A stretch of DNA of 18,318 bases from Paralcaligenes sp039935015 (GTDB lineage Bacteria > Pseudomonadota > Gammaproteobacteria > Burkholderiales > Burkholderiaceae_B): positions 1-18,318 of the forward strand of contig JBDTLC010000009.1 in assembly GCA_039935015.1 (NCBI GenBank), given 5' to 3'. A program made the translations under genes and the position numbers. Below, in pieces: positions 1 through 8,031 of the stretch (its first letter is position 1; the number at the start of each line of letters is the position of its first letter). The notes below the pieces were generated by a model that saw only the letters and a list, made by a program, of their open reading frames with translations, was not told the DNA's origin and made no database searches.

Positions 1-458
1 TAACCTTGTTCGCCACGCATTATTTCGAAATCACGCGGCTACCCAACGAAGTGCCTGCCGCTGCCAACGTGCACCTTGCTGCCGCCGAATCGGCCTCAGG
101 TGTCATCTTTCTGCATCAGGTGCAGCCAGGCCCGGCAAGTCGCAGCTACGGAATCCAGGTCGCGCAACGAGCCGGCATTCCTGCGGCAGTCATACGTCGC
201 GCCAGCCAGGAGTTGGCGCGGCTTGAAGCTCAGGGCGCACCCACACCTCAGCTCGACTTGTTTGCGACTCCGGTCAATGACTCTCTCGCTCCTGCCCACG
301 AGGACGGCAATGAGGAGGAAGGCGTGGCCACTCACGGCAAAGGTGTCGGCACGGCAGATTCTGCTCTCGAGGCCGAACTGGCCAACACCGATCCGGATCA
401 GCTCACGCCGCGCGAAGCGCTGGATTTTTTATACCACCTGAAAAATACGTATTTATGA
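1..458 (+). CDS. mutS: DNA mismatch repair protein MutS, C-terminal part (5' truncated by the window)
   Basis: This is the end of MutS, the ATPase that recognises base mismatches and starts methyl-directed or MutL-dependent repair. The frame is already open at base 3. The first residues (TLFATHYFEIT) match the conserved helix-turn-helix-proximal part of the MutS ATPase domain. SYGIQVAQRAGIP and the following VIRRASQELARLE belong to its end. Then comes a variable linker holding QLDLF, a good match to the beta-sliding-clamp binding motif of MutS C-termini. The last residues (LTPREALDFLYHLKNTYL) are the typical C-terminal helical tetramerisation segment. It ends TGA at 456-458. About 700 N-terminal residues lie outside the window. 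A REP-like doublet follows immediately and there is no ordinary terminator. Identification is firm. Confidence 0.96.
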   Translation, partial: TLFATHYFEITRLPNEVPAAANVHLAAAESASGVIFLHQVQPGPASRSYGIQVAQRAGIPAAVIRRASQELARLEAQGAPTPQLDLFATPVNDSLAPAHEDGNEEEGVATHGKGVGTADSALEAELANTDPDQLTPREALDFLYHLKNTYL

Positions 459-465
459 GGTCGAT

Positions 466-569
466 ATGGCACCCACGAGGGGTGCCACTACAAAAGCGTT
501 GACGGCGCGCCAAGAAGGTATCTACAAAACGTACCAGTCGCATGTAGCGGCACCCCATGTGGGTGCCAT
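466..569. repeat. REPIN-like element: two GTAG-hairpin REP sequences in inverted orientation
   Basis: Two 26-bp arms, 466-491 and 544-569, are reverse complements of each other with only three differences. Each arm, read outward-in, starts with GTAG followed by a 7-bp perfect stem (GGCACCC / GGGTGCC) around a 5-nt loop. This is the layout of RAYT-associated REP sequences: a GTAG-type tetranucleotide 5' of a short hairpin. Two such units in opposite orientation separated by 52 bp form a REPIN. It fills the gap between mutS and roxA, where it could also act as a transcript end or stabiliser. The structure is read directly from the sequence; that a RAYT transposase mobilises it is inference. Confidence 0.75.
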
Positions 570-622
570 TCGAAACCCCAGCAATCAATTGTTCATTCCA
601 AACTCTCTCTAACCATCTACAT

Positions 623-1813
623 ATGAATATCAATACCCCTCTAGCGCTGCTCGGCAACCTCACGCCGCGAACATTCATGCAACGCTATTGGCAACGCCAG
701 CCACTGCTTATCCGCCAGGCCATCCCCAATTTCAAGCCGCCATTGTCCATCGCCGAGATCAAACAATTGGCCAGGCGCGACGAAGTGGAGTCTCGTCTGA
801 TATGGCGCGATGATGCCGGCTGGGGGATGAGAAACGGCCCGTTCAACCGCCTGCCAGCTAGGCGCGGGAAAAACTGGACTTTGCTTGCACAAGGCGTCGA
901 TCTGCACGACGACGCGACAGCAGAGTTGATGCAGCGCTTCCGTTTTATCTCGGACGCGCGTCTGGACGACACCATGATCAGCATTGCTTGCGACGGCGGC
1001 GGCGTGGGTCCGCACTTCGATAGCTACGATGTTTTCTTATTACAGGCCCATGGACAACGGCGCTGGCGCATCAGCAGCCAGAAAGATTTGGCGCTTGTCC
1101 CTGGCTTACCTCTGAAGATTCTGGAGAACTTTCGGTCCGAACACGAATACGTACTGAACCCAGGCGACATGCTGTACCTCCCGCCGCATGTCGCCCATGA
1201 TGGCGTGGCCATCGGCGAGTGCATGACGATTTCCATCGGCTTTCGCGCACCCACTTTGGCTGTGCTCGCGCAAGGCATGCTCGAGACAGCCGCCGACCAG
1301 ATCATGGCTCGCATCAACGGCACCAGTGACGCTCAAGATGTTGGCGCCTTGCCAGGCCCTGACCTGAGCAATACCTATCATGACGCCGGCGCGCCTGCTA
1401 CTGCAACGCCTGCGTCTTTGCCCGATGCGCTGGTAACTGCCGCATGCAAAGCCGTACGAAAAATTCATTTTAACGAAGCGCTTGCCACCCGATTCCTGGG
1501 CCAATGGCTTACCGAACTTTCGCCGCTGGCTTATTTTGAGCCCAGCAGCCCGCATATCAATCTAGATTCGCATACACCTACTGGCTGGCTGCGGCTAGAC
1601 CGCTGCACACGCCTGATGTACCGCAAACGGCAGTTGTTCCTTAACGGCGAGGCCCTGGCACTACCGGCCTCGAAGGCGCTGCGTGAACTGGCCGATACCC
1701 GCTCCCTGCGGCTGGGTTTGCGCAGACGAGATACTCTGAACCACGATGAACAAGCCGTGCTCACCCGCTGGCTGCAAGAAGGCTGGCTGCACTATATTGA
1801 CGATCGCCAATAG
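623..1813 (+). CDS. roxA: JmjC/cupin-fold ribosomal protein hydroxylase (RoxA/YcfD family)
   Basis: The predicted product has 396 residues (E. coli YcfD/RoxA has 373). The family is Fe(II)/2-oxoglutarate oxygenases that hydroxylate an arginine of ribosomal protein L16. The cupin/JmjC iron triad is visible as H131 and D133 (GPHFDSYDVF) and H192 (AHDGV), followed by the GFRAPT segment typical of the family. The N-terminal LTPRTFMQRYWQRQPLLIRQ also fits. The rest should be the dimerisation and winged-helix domains. I chose ATG 623, although an in-frame ATG exists at 557, because the extra 22 residues would be encoded inside the REP hairpin and are unlike the family N-terminus. No clear Shine-Dalgarno precedes 623. 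Substrate specificity is inferred from family only. Confidence 0.88.
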   Translation: MNINTPLALLGNLTPRTFMQRYWQRQPLLIRQAIPNFKPPLSIAEIKQLARRDEVESRLIWRDDAGWGMRNGPFNRLPARRGKNWTLLAQGVDLHDDATAELMQRFRFISDARLDDTMISIACDGGGVGPHFDSYDVFLLQAHGQRRWRISSQKDLALVPGLPLKILENFRSEHEYVLNPGDMLYLPPHVAHDGVAIGECMTISIGFRAPTLAVLAQGMLETAADQIMARINGTSDAQDVGALPGPDLSNTYHDAGAPATATPASLPDALVTAACKAVRKIHFNEALATRFLGQWLTELSPLAYFEPSSPHINLDSHTPTGWLRLDRCTRLMYRKRQLFLNGEALALPASKALRELADTRSLRLGLRRRDTLNHDEQAVLTRWLQEGWLHYIDDRQ

Positions 1814-1833
1814 TTATTGCTTTCCAATATAAC
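1813..1833 (+). promoter_or_regulatory. LysR-type operator, candidate CysB site
   Basis: GTTAT (1813-1817) and ATAAC (1829-1833) form a perfect inverted repeat around 11 bases, the T-N11-A layout of LysR-family regulators. It is followed by a tandem ATAAGAA-type repeat at 1845-1860. It sits about 70-90 bp upstream of the predicted cysJ start site. CysB, the LysR-type activator of cys genes, is the obvious candidate, but that is inferred from context. Confidence 0.4.
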
Positions 1834-1867
1834 CATATACGGGCATAAGAAAATAAGAATCTAGTCC

Positions 1868-1896
1868 TTCGCATATGAAGCGCCTCTCTCTAGAAT
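1868..1896 (+). promoter_or_regulatory. Sigma-70 promoter of cysJIG
   Basis: TTCGCA (1868-1873, 4 of 6 to consensus) and TAGAAT (1891-1896, 5 of 6) are separated by exactly 17 bases. This would start transcription near 1903, about 22 bases before the cysJ ATG. A weak -35 suits an activator-dependent promoter. Confidence 0.5.
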
Positions 1897-1924
1897 GAGG
1901 CCTGCCTTCCTTTGCGAGTGATTC

Positions 1925-3709
1925 ATGCTATCGCCTTCCTATTTATCCGAATCCAAACATGCACTGATTACAAGCCTGGCCGATGGCCTTGAACCCAATG
2001 AGCTAAGCTGGCTTTCGGGATACTTCGCCGGCCTGGGTCAGGTCAGGCAGCAGGCACAACTGCCTGCCATTGCCACGGCCGTGCCCAACGCTGCCGTTGT
2101 CAGGCGGCTCACCATCGTTTACGGCAGTCAGACGGGCAATGCCAAGCGCGTGGCCGAATCATTGTTCGAACGCACAGAAGCTCTGGGCCTGAACACGCGA
2201 CTGGTGCGTGCCGACCGCTACGTTACCCGTGAACTCAAAGATGAACAGCTTCTGTACATCGTAATGAGCACACAAGGTGAAGGCGAACCTCCCGACGACT
2301 CGCGCAGCTTCGTCGAGTATCTGGTCGGCCGACGCGCGCCCAAACTGCCCCAACTCAAATACGCCGTATTGGGCTTGGGCGACTCGAGCTACCCCCTTTT
2401 TTGCGGCGTGACCCAAACCATTGACACGCGCCTGGCCCAACTGGGTGCCGAGCGCCTGCACGAAATGGGCACCGCCGACCTAGATATCGAGACCGTCGCC
2501 CTGCCCTGGCAGGACAAAGCCATCACACACGCCCGCCAATTCTTAAATCGAAATGAACCGCCGGTAGCCAGCGTTACTCCTCTGCATCCCAAACCTGCAA
2601 GAGTTTCACGCGACCAGCCCTTTATGGCCGAACTGCTGCTTAATCAGGCCATTACGTCCAGAAACAGCAACAAGGACATCCGTCACTTGGAAATTTCAGT
2701 TAAAGGCAGTCAACTGACTTATCAGGCGGGCGATGCGCTGGGCGTATGGCCCACACAATCCTCTGCGCTGGTTGAAGCCGTTATAAGCACTCTGAGCCTT
2801 GACGCCGACCAAGACATTGAAGTCAACAATGTGTCGCGCACACTCAAAGACTGGCTGAGCCATCATCGCGAACTTACCGTGCTGACCAAGCCGTTTTTGC
2901 TGGCGCATGCACAATTGGCCGACAGCGCCGAATTGAAAGCACAATCCAGTGCCATCGAGCCGCTCAAACATCTGCTTGAAACTTTTCAACTTATCGATAT
3001 CCTCAAGCACTACCCAGCCCCGTGGAGCGCAGCAGCACTCGTCAACACCCTGCGTCCGCTGGCTCCGCGTTTGTACTCTATTGCCTCAAGCCCCAGCGTG
3101 GCGGAGGCCGAAGTACACCTGACGCTGGCCCATGTAGAGTACGAGCGTGAGAATGAGTCGCGTTGGGGCTGCGCCTCGCATTTCTTAACCCACCTGAAAG
3201 AAGGCGACAAGCTGCCCATCTTCATCGAAGAAAACCCGCGCTTTCACCTGCCCGCCGATTCTTCGCGAGACGTGATCATGATTGGTCCGGGTACAGGCGT
3301 CGCACCGTTTCGTGCCTTTGTTCAAGAACGCAGCGCCCACACCGCCGCCGGTCGCAACTGGCTATTCTTCGGCAACCCTCATTTTACATCCGACTTTCTC
3401 TATCAAACCGAATGGCAGCGCGCCCTGAAAGATGGCGACCTGCATCGGCTCGATCTCGCTTTTTCGCGCGATCAGGCCGACAAGGTATACGTACAAGACA
3501 AACTGCTTGAATCCGCTGTCGATGTATTTAACTGGATTCAAGCAGGCGCCCATGTCTATGTGTGCGGCGACGCAAATCGCATGGCTAAAGACGTACAACA
3601 GACCCTGATGCAAATCGCCCACAACGAAGGCGGCCTAGATCTCGAGCAGGCCAAACAATGGCTGGACAACCTGGCCGCACAAGGCCGCTACGCCCGCGAC
3701 GTTTACTAA
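1925..3709 (+). CDS. cysJ: Assimilatory NADPH-sulfite reductase, flavoprotein alpha subunit
   Basis: CysJ takes electrons from NADPH through FAD and FMN to the haemoprotein CysI, which reduces sulfite to sulfide for cysteine synthesis. The product has 594 residues (E. coli 599). Domains in order: a flavodoxin/FMN domain from about residue 62 with the FMN phosphate loop GSQTGNA (67-73); a ferredoxin-reductase-like FAD domain with RLYSIASS (382-389); an NADPH domain with GPGTGVAPFRAFVQER starting at residue 454; and the invariant-looking C-terminus GRYARDVY. Start ATG 1925 gives the expected N-terminus; the preceding SD is weak. The stop is 4 nt before cysI, so the two are certainly one transcript. 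The presence of cysJ implies the NADPH-dependent form rather than a ferredoxin-dependent one. No decay is visible. Confidence 0.95.
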   Translation: MLSPSYLSESKHALITSLADGLEPNELSWLSGYFAGLGQVRQQAQLPAIATAVPNAAVVRRLTIVYGSQTGNAKRVAESLFERTEALGLNTRLVRADRYVTRELKDEQLLYIVMSTQGEGEPPDDSRSFVEYLVGRRAPKLPQLKYAVLGLGDSSYPLFCGVTQTIDTRLAQLGAERLHEMGTADLDIETVALPWQDKAITHARQFLNRNEPPVASVTPLHPKPARVSRDQPFMAELLLNQAITSRNSNKDIRHLEISVKGSQLTYQAGDALGVWPTQSSALVEAVISTLSLDADQDIEVNNVSRTLKDWLSHHRELTVLTKPFLLAHAQLADSAELKAQSSAIEPLKHLLETFQLIDILKHYPAPWSAAALVNTLRPLAPRLYSIASSPSVAEAEVHLTLAHVEYERENESRWGCASHFLTHLKEGDKLPIFIEENPRFHLPADSSRDVIMIGPGTGVAPFRAFVQERSAHTAAGRNWLFFGNPHFTSDFLYQTEWQRALKDGDLHRLDLAFSRDQADKVYVQDKLLESAVDVFNWIQAGAHVYVCGDANRMAKDVQQTLMQIAHNEGGLDLEQAKQWLDNLAAQGRYARDVY

Positions 3710-3713
3710 TACT

Positions 3714-5414
3714 ATGAACACCACCCTTTCCCACTTGGAACACATCAAGACCGACAGCAACTACCTGCGTGGCGGCATCGAAGACGGACTTCGTGACCCG
3801 GTCACCGGTGCTATCGGCGACGACGACAACAAGCTGCTGAAATTCCATGGCAGCTATCAGCAAGACGATCGTGACCTGCGCGACGAGCGCCGCAAGCAGA
3901 AACTCGAACCTGCCTATGGATTCATGATTCGCGCGCGTTTGCCCGGCGGCGTAGTCAGCCCCAGGCAATGGCTTGCTTTTGATCATATTGCGACAAACTG
4001 GGCCACCCGAGGCTTGCGGATCACGACGCGCCAGACCTTTCAATTGCATGGAGTTCCCAAGCAAAGCCTGAAACGCGCTATACAAGCCATACACGAGACC
4101 ATGAGCACGACGCTCGCGGCATGCGGTGACGTCAATCGTCAGGTGGTGAGTTCAGTCAATCCGCTGCTGTCAAGTCAGCATCGGCTCGTACAAAATTGGA
4201 CCGAGAAATTGTCCACGCATTTCCTGCCGCACACCAAAGCCTACGCCGAGATCTGGCTTGACGGCGAAAAAGTCGGTAGCGAGCCCGACGACGAGCCTCT
4301 GTACGGCCACGCCTATCTGCCACGCAAATTCAAGATTGGAATCGCTATTCCTCCCACCAATGATATCGACGTCTTCGCCCAAGATCTGGGCCTGATCGCC
4401 ATTATCGAAAACGGCACGCTGCTAGGCTTTAACGTGGCTGCGGGTGGCGGCATGGGTGCGACTCACGGTGATGACACCACCTACCCGCGGCTGGGCAGTC
4501 TGATCGGATTCGCCACTGCGGAACAAATAATCGAGGTCGCGGAGGCGGTCGTCACCCTACAGCGCGACTTCGGCAACCGAGCCGAGCGCCAGCATGCGCG
4601 GCTCAAATACACCATCGACCATCGCGGGCTGGACTGGTTCAAATCTGAACTGGAGCAACGCCTGGGGTACAGCCTGCAGCCCCTTCGACCCTATCATTTC
4701 GACCATAACGGGGATCGCTATGGCTGGATTGAAGGCGAAAATGGACAATGGCACCTGGGGCTCTACATTGAATCTGGGCGCCTGATCGACACTGACGAAA
4801 GCCGCCTTCTAACAGGGATGCGTGCACTCGCCCAAGTACACAAGGGGGAATTCCGGCTCACCTGCAATCAAAATCTGATCATCGCCGACGTTGCCGCGGC
4901 AGACCGGGCACTAATAGACGAGATGGTGCACCAATACGGCCTGGATGGCTATCACAAGCAAAGCGGCATACGCCGGCACAGCATCGCCTGCGTCGCCTTG
5001 CCCACGTGCGGGCTGGCCATGGCTGAAAGCGAACGGTATCTACCAAAGTTGCTGCCCAAGCTAGAAATACTTTTAGCTCACCACAACTTGCTCGATGCGC
5101 CGATCTTGTTGCGCCTATCGGGTTGCCCCAACGGCTGCTCGCGCCCCTATCTGGGTGAAATTACATTGATAGGCCGCGCGATCGGTCGCTACGATTTGCG
5201 CCTGGGCGCAGACTTCACAGGCCAACGGCTTAATACCCTTTATCGTCAGAACATTACCGAGCCGGAAATCATCGAGGCCCTGGACATGCTGTTTGGCGTC
5301 TACGCTAACCAACGCAGGCCCGACGAGAAATTCGGTGATTTCCTGATTCGAACAGTAGTCATCCCGGCTCCCTCGCAACGCCTCATTCCCATTGTCTTGG
5401 ACGCAGCAACGTGA
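3714..5414 (+). CDS. cysI: Assimilatory sulfite reductase, haemoprotein beta subunit
   Basis: CysI carries a coupled [4Fe-4S]-sirohaem centre and does the six-electron reduction of sulfite to sulfide. The 566-residue product is close to E. coli CysI (570). The four cluster ligands are visible as C426-x5-C432 (CVALPTC) and C471-x3-C475 (GCPNGCSRP), each eight residues lower than in E. coli. Sirohaem and substrate contacts are suggested by RITTRQTFQLHG, and the N-terminal half repeats the ferrite-reductase fold (YGFMIRARLPGG). Start ATG 3714 lies 4 nt after the cysJ stop. The 3' end overlaps the cysG start by 4 nt (GTGA), so translation of all three is probably coupled. CysJ, CysI and the sirohaem-making CysG form one functional set. 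Confidence 0.96.
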   Translation: MNTTLSHLEHIKTDSNYLRGGIEDGLRDPVTGAIGDDDNKLLKFHGSYQQDDRDLRDERRKQKLEPAYGFMIRARLPGGVVSPRQWLAFDHIATNWATRGLRITTRQTFQLHGVPKQSLKRAIQAIHETMSTTLAACGDVNRQVVSSVNPLLSSQHRLVQNWTEKLSTHFLPHTKAYAEIWLDGEKVGSEPDDEPLYGHAYLPRKFKIGIAIPPTNDIDVFAQDLGLIAIIENGTLLGFNVAAGGGMGATHGDDTTYPRLGSLIGFATAEQIIEVAEAVVTLQRDFGNRAERQHARLKYTIDHRGLDWFKSELEQRLGYSLQPLRPYHFDHNGDRYGWIEGENGQWHLGLYIESGRLIDTDESRLLTGMRALAQVHKGEFRLTCNQNLIIADVAAADRALIDEMVHQYGLDGYHKQSGIRRHSIACVALPTCGLAMAESERYLPKLLPKLEILLAHHNLLDAPILLRLSGCPNGCSRPYLGEITLIGRAIGRYDLRLGADFTGQRLNTLYRQNITEPEIIEALDMLFGVYANQRRPDEKFGDFLIRTVVIPAPSQRLIPIVLDAAT

Positions 5415-6862
5415 CGCTTTACCCACTTTTTGCCGACATCAAGAACCGCCGTGTAATAGTGGTGGGCGCAGGCACCGTAGCGGAACGTAAAGTAAATAGC
5501 ATGCTTGCGGCAGGCGCCCATATTGTCGTCGGTGCCCTCAGCTTTAGCGAAGCACTGCGGCGCCTGAGAGACCAAGGCGCAATCGAAACAATTACAGGAC
5601 ACTTCGAGCCGGCATGGCTGGATGAGGCTTGGCTAATCGTCGCAGCCACCAACAACACGGCGACCAACCAGCATATTGCTCATTACGCCCAGCAGCGGCG
5701 CATTTTTATCAATGTAGTCGACGATACGCAGTTATCCTCTTTCCACGTGCCGTCGATTGTCGATCGCTCGCCGCTCATCGTAGCCATCTCGTCATCAGGC
5801 ACGGCGCCGATGCTGGCGCGCCGGGTGCGTGAACGTCTCGAAACCTTACTCGAACACTCGCTCGGCCCGTTGGCCGTTTTGGCGCAGAAATATCGCGCCA
5901 CCATACGTCGCCTACGTCCCAATTTGCGCAACCGCCGCGAGTTCTACGACAGCCTGTTCGACGGCCCTGTCGCCTCGTCTTTACGCAAGGGACACAGTTT
6001 ATTGGCCGAACATGAGCTTAAAAAAGCGCTTACACAGCCTAGAGCATCACATACAGGGAAGGTCGTATTGGTGGGCGCCGGGCCCGGAGATCCCGGCCTG
6101 CTCACCATCAAGGGCTTGCGCGCACTAAATCAGGCCGACGTGATCTTATACGACCGCCTAGTAAGCCAGGAAGTACTGTCCCTTGCCCGCCGCGACGCCG
6201 TACAGATTGCCGTCGGCAAGAGTCCAGGCGAAGACCACAACGCCAGCCAGCAACGCATTCACGATCTGTTATTAACCCATGCCCAACTGGGTAAATACGT
6301 CGTGCGACTCAAAGGCGGAGACGCGTTCATCTTTGGCCGCGGCGGTGAAGAACTTGAATTTCTGAGCGAGCACGGCATTGATTATGAGGTAGTACCCGGC
6401 GTCACCGCAGCGTTGGCCTGCGCGGCCTATGCCGGCATCCCCCTGACTCACCGAGACCATGCCCATTCTGTTCGCCTGATCACGGCGCACAGCAGTCATC
6501 ACGACGACACCTATGATTGGCTCTCTGTGGTCCGAAGCAAAGAAACGCTGGCTTTTTATATGGGACGCAGCCAACTTGCGTGGCTGTCGGGGCAACTTAT
6601 GAAACACGGGTGCGCGGGCGAGACGCCTTTTGCCTTGATAGAAAACGGCACGCGCATCAATCAGCGCGTGCTCAGCGGCCCACTAAGAGATATGGCAACA
6701 CTGGCCAACAGGCATCTCTTCAATGCCCCTTGCCTGCTTCTAGTCGGAGAAACCGTCACTTTGGCTAAAAAGCTGCATTGGTTCGGCGTCAGCATCAACG
6801 AACGCACGGCGCCATATGCCGATATCACGACAACCATGAACGGGCTTATCAAAGCGGCCTGA
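5411..6862 (+). CDS. cysG: Trifunctional sirohaem synthase
   Basis: CysG converts uroporphyrinogen III to sirohaem. The N-terminal half (about residues 1-150) is the NAD-dependent precorrin-2 dehydrogenase/ferrochelatase: a nucleotide-binding VVGAGTVAERK, the catalytic-type D104 in NVVDD, and S128 in AISSSGT at the position phosphorylated in Salmonella/E. coli CysG. The C-terminal half (about 217-460) is the SAM-dependent uroporphyrinogen III methyltransferase: VGAGPGDPGLLT (221-232), D248 in ILYDR, K270, KGGDAFIFGRGGEE, VVPGVTAA and M384 in FYMGR. It has 483 residues against 457 in E. coli, with a longer C-terminal tail. The start is GTG 5411, overlapping the cysI stop in GTGA. The gene ends 39 bp from the convergent bamC stop, with no clear hairpin terminator between. 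Confidence 0.95.
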   Translation: MTLYPLFADIKNRRVIVVGAGTVAERKVNSMLAAGAHIVVGALSFSEALRRLRDQGAIETITGHFEPAWLDEAWLIVAATNNTATNQHIAHYAQQRRIFINVVDDTQLSSFHVPSIVDRSPLIVAISSSGTAPMLARRVRERLETLLEHSLGPLAVLAQKYRATIRRLRPNLRNRREFYDSLFDGPVASSLRKGHSLLAEHELKKALTQPRASHTGKVVLVGAGPGDPGLLTIKGLRALNQADVILYDRLVSQEVLSLARRDAVQIAVGKSPGEDHNASQQRIHDLLLTHAQLGKYVVRLKGGDAFIFGRGGEELEFLSEHGIDYEVVPGVTAALACAAYAGIPLTHRDHAHSVRLITAHSSHHDDTYDWLSVVRSKETLAFYMGRSQLAWLSGQLMKHGCAGETPFALIENGTRINQRVLSGPLRDMATLANRHLFNAPCLLLVGETVTLAKKLHWFGVSINERTAPYADITTTMNGLIKAA

Positions 6863-6901
6863 TTAACTGGCACCGACATCACACATAGTTCAGAAAACGC
6901 C

Positions 6902-8014
6902 CTATTTCATATGGCTCGTCAGAACCGCAATGATACGTTGCGCAGTAGGACTCTTGTCTTGCTGGCCATTTTTGTCTAGTACGGTAACCGTCGAACCTGC
7001 CCCCTGCTGGGCCACGTGAATCCGGAAAGGCGTCGCCTCTGCTGTATTCTTGGCGCCGAACATCCGTGTCAGGAAATTGCCTTGATCGATTTTCACACCC
7101 GTATCGGTATCGAGGTAGCGCACAAAATAATCGCCGCTTGAACGATCCCGGTCGTCGACCGAGAAGCCGGCCGAATCAATAGCGACGCCTACACGCCTCC
7201 AAGCGCGGTCAAAGGGCTCGCTGATTTGAATCGCGGCCGGATCCCCAGGCGCTTTGACCACCTGTGGCTGGCTTGGGTCTTTTTCAGCCTGAGCCACCAT
7301 ATTCTGGGCCCGTTTCACGTCCGTACCCAGAAACACCATCATGCGTGCCAGCATCGCCGCATTCAGGCCCGGATCTTCCTTGCCGTAAACCCATTTGAAT
7401 GTTGTGCCATCGGCTGTGGGAGTTTCAACCATTTGCTCGTGGCTGACATAAATTTCGGTCTTGCCATTAACACGCTCGACACGTGTACGAAAACGTTCGC
7501 GCTCACCGCTGTCGAACACCTGATCCAGTAAGCTACCCAGCGCAGAACGGATCCAGCCTTCTGGTATCTTGGCGCGATTTTCGGCCCAATCGGTCTGGAT
7601 GAGACCCGCCTTAGCGTCTTGCGAACGGATAGTAAACCCTTGCTCGCCCCAGAAATCTACGACTTTGGGATAAACGACTTGCGCCGGCTTGTCTACCGAC
7701 AACCAGCGTATATTGCCGTCGCGCATTACTTGAATGCCGCTGGCCGCTGGCAGTATTGAATCGCTCGGGCTGGCGCTTTTGTTCGCCGCCTGATTTTGCG
7801 CATACTGGCTGAAGGTTGCTGTACCTGCAGGCGCCTTGTAATGGGCATCTTGGTTAGCCTGCGTCAGGTCGGGAGGGATGCTTAGCGGATCGCCGGCCAC
7901 CGTACTTTTATAGTTGACGGATTCTTCGCTGCCCGTTAGTTGTTTCAGTTGTGAACAACCAGACAGCAACAGCAGACCTACACCTACGGCTAAGCCAGCG
8001 TAGCGTTTGTTCAT
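6902..8014 (-). CDS. bamC: Outer membrane assembly lipoprotein BamC
   Basis: This is an accessory lipoprotein of the BAM complex that inserts beta-barrels into the outer membrane. The start is ATG 8014 (MNKRYAG), because AAGG stands about 6 nt upstream and gives a clean type II signal peptide ending in the lipobox LLSGC, with the lipidated cysteine at residue 20. The frame is open farther upstream, but that would run inside dapA. After the cysteine comes a polar, probably unstructured segment (about 21-100, including DPLSIPPDL, typical of BamC), then two BamC helix-grip domains. It has 370 residues (E. coli 344). It lies 17 nt after dapA on the same strand, the usual dapA-bamC pair. Confidence 0.9.
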   Translation of the reverse strand: MNKRYAGLAVGVGLLLLSGCSQLKQLTGSEESVNYKSTVAGDPLSIPPDLTQANQDAHYKAPAGTATFSQYAQNQAANKSASPSDSILPAASGIQVMRDGNIRWLSVDKPAQVVYPKVVDFWGEQGFTIRSQDAKAGLIQTDWAENRAKIPEGWIRSALGSLLDQVFDSGERERFRTRVERVNGKTEIYVSHEQMVETPTADGTTFKWVYGKEDPGLNAAMLARMMVFLGTDVKRAQNMVAQAEKDPSQPQVVKAPGDPAAIQISEPFDRAWRRVGVAIDSAGFSVDDRDRSSGDYFVRYLDTDTGVKIDQGNFLTRMFGAKNTAEATPFRIHVAQQGAGSTVTVLDKNGQQDKSPTAQRIIAVLTSHMK

Positions 8015-8031
8015 ACGCATCCTTATCATTT

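Noticed and set aside
557..622. Upstream in-frame start for roxA at 557
   Set aside because: The extra residues are encoded inside the REP hairpin, resemble no family N-terminus, and have no SD.
3585..4094. 169-codon open frame on the minus strand over cysJ/cysI
   Set aside because: Antisense shadow of two certain core genes; no SD and no protein features of its own.
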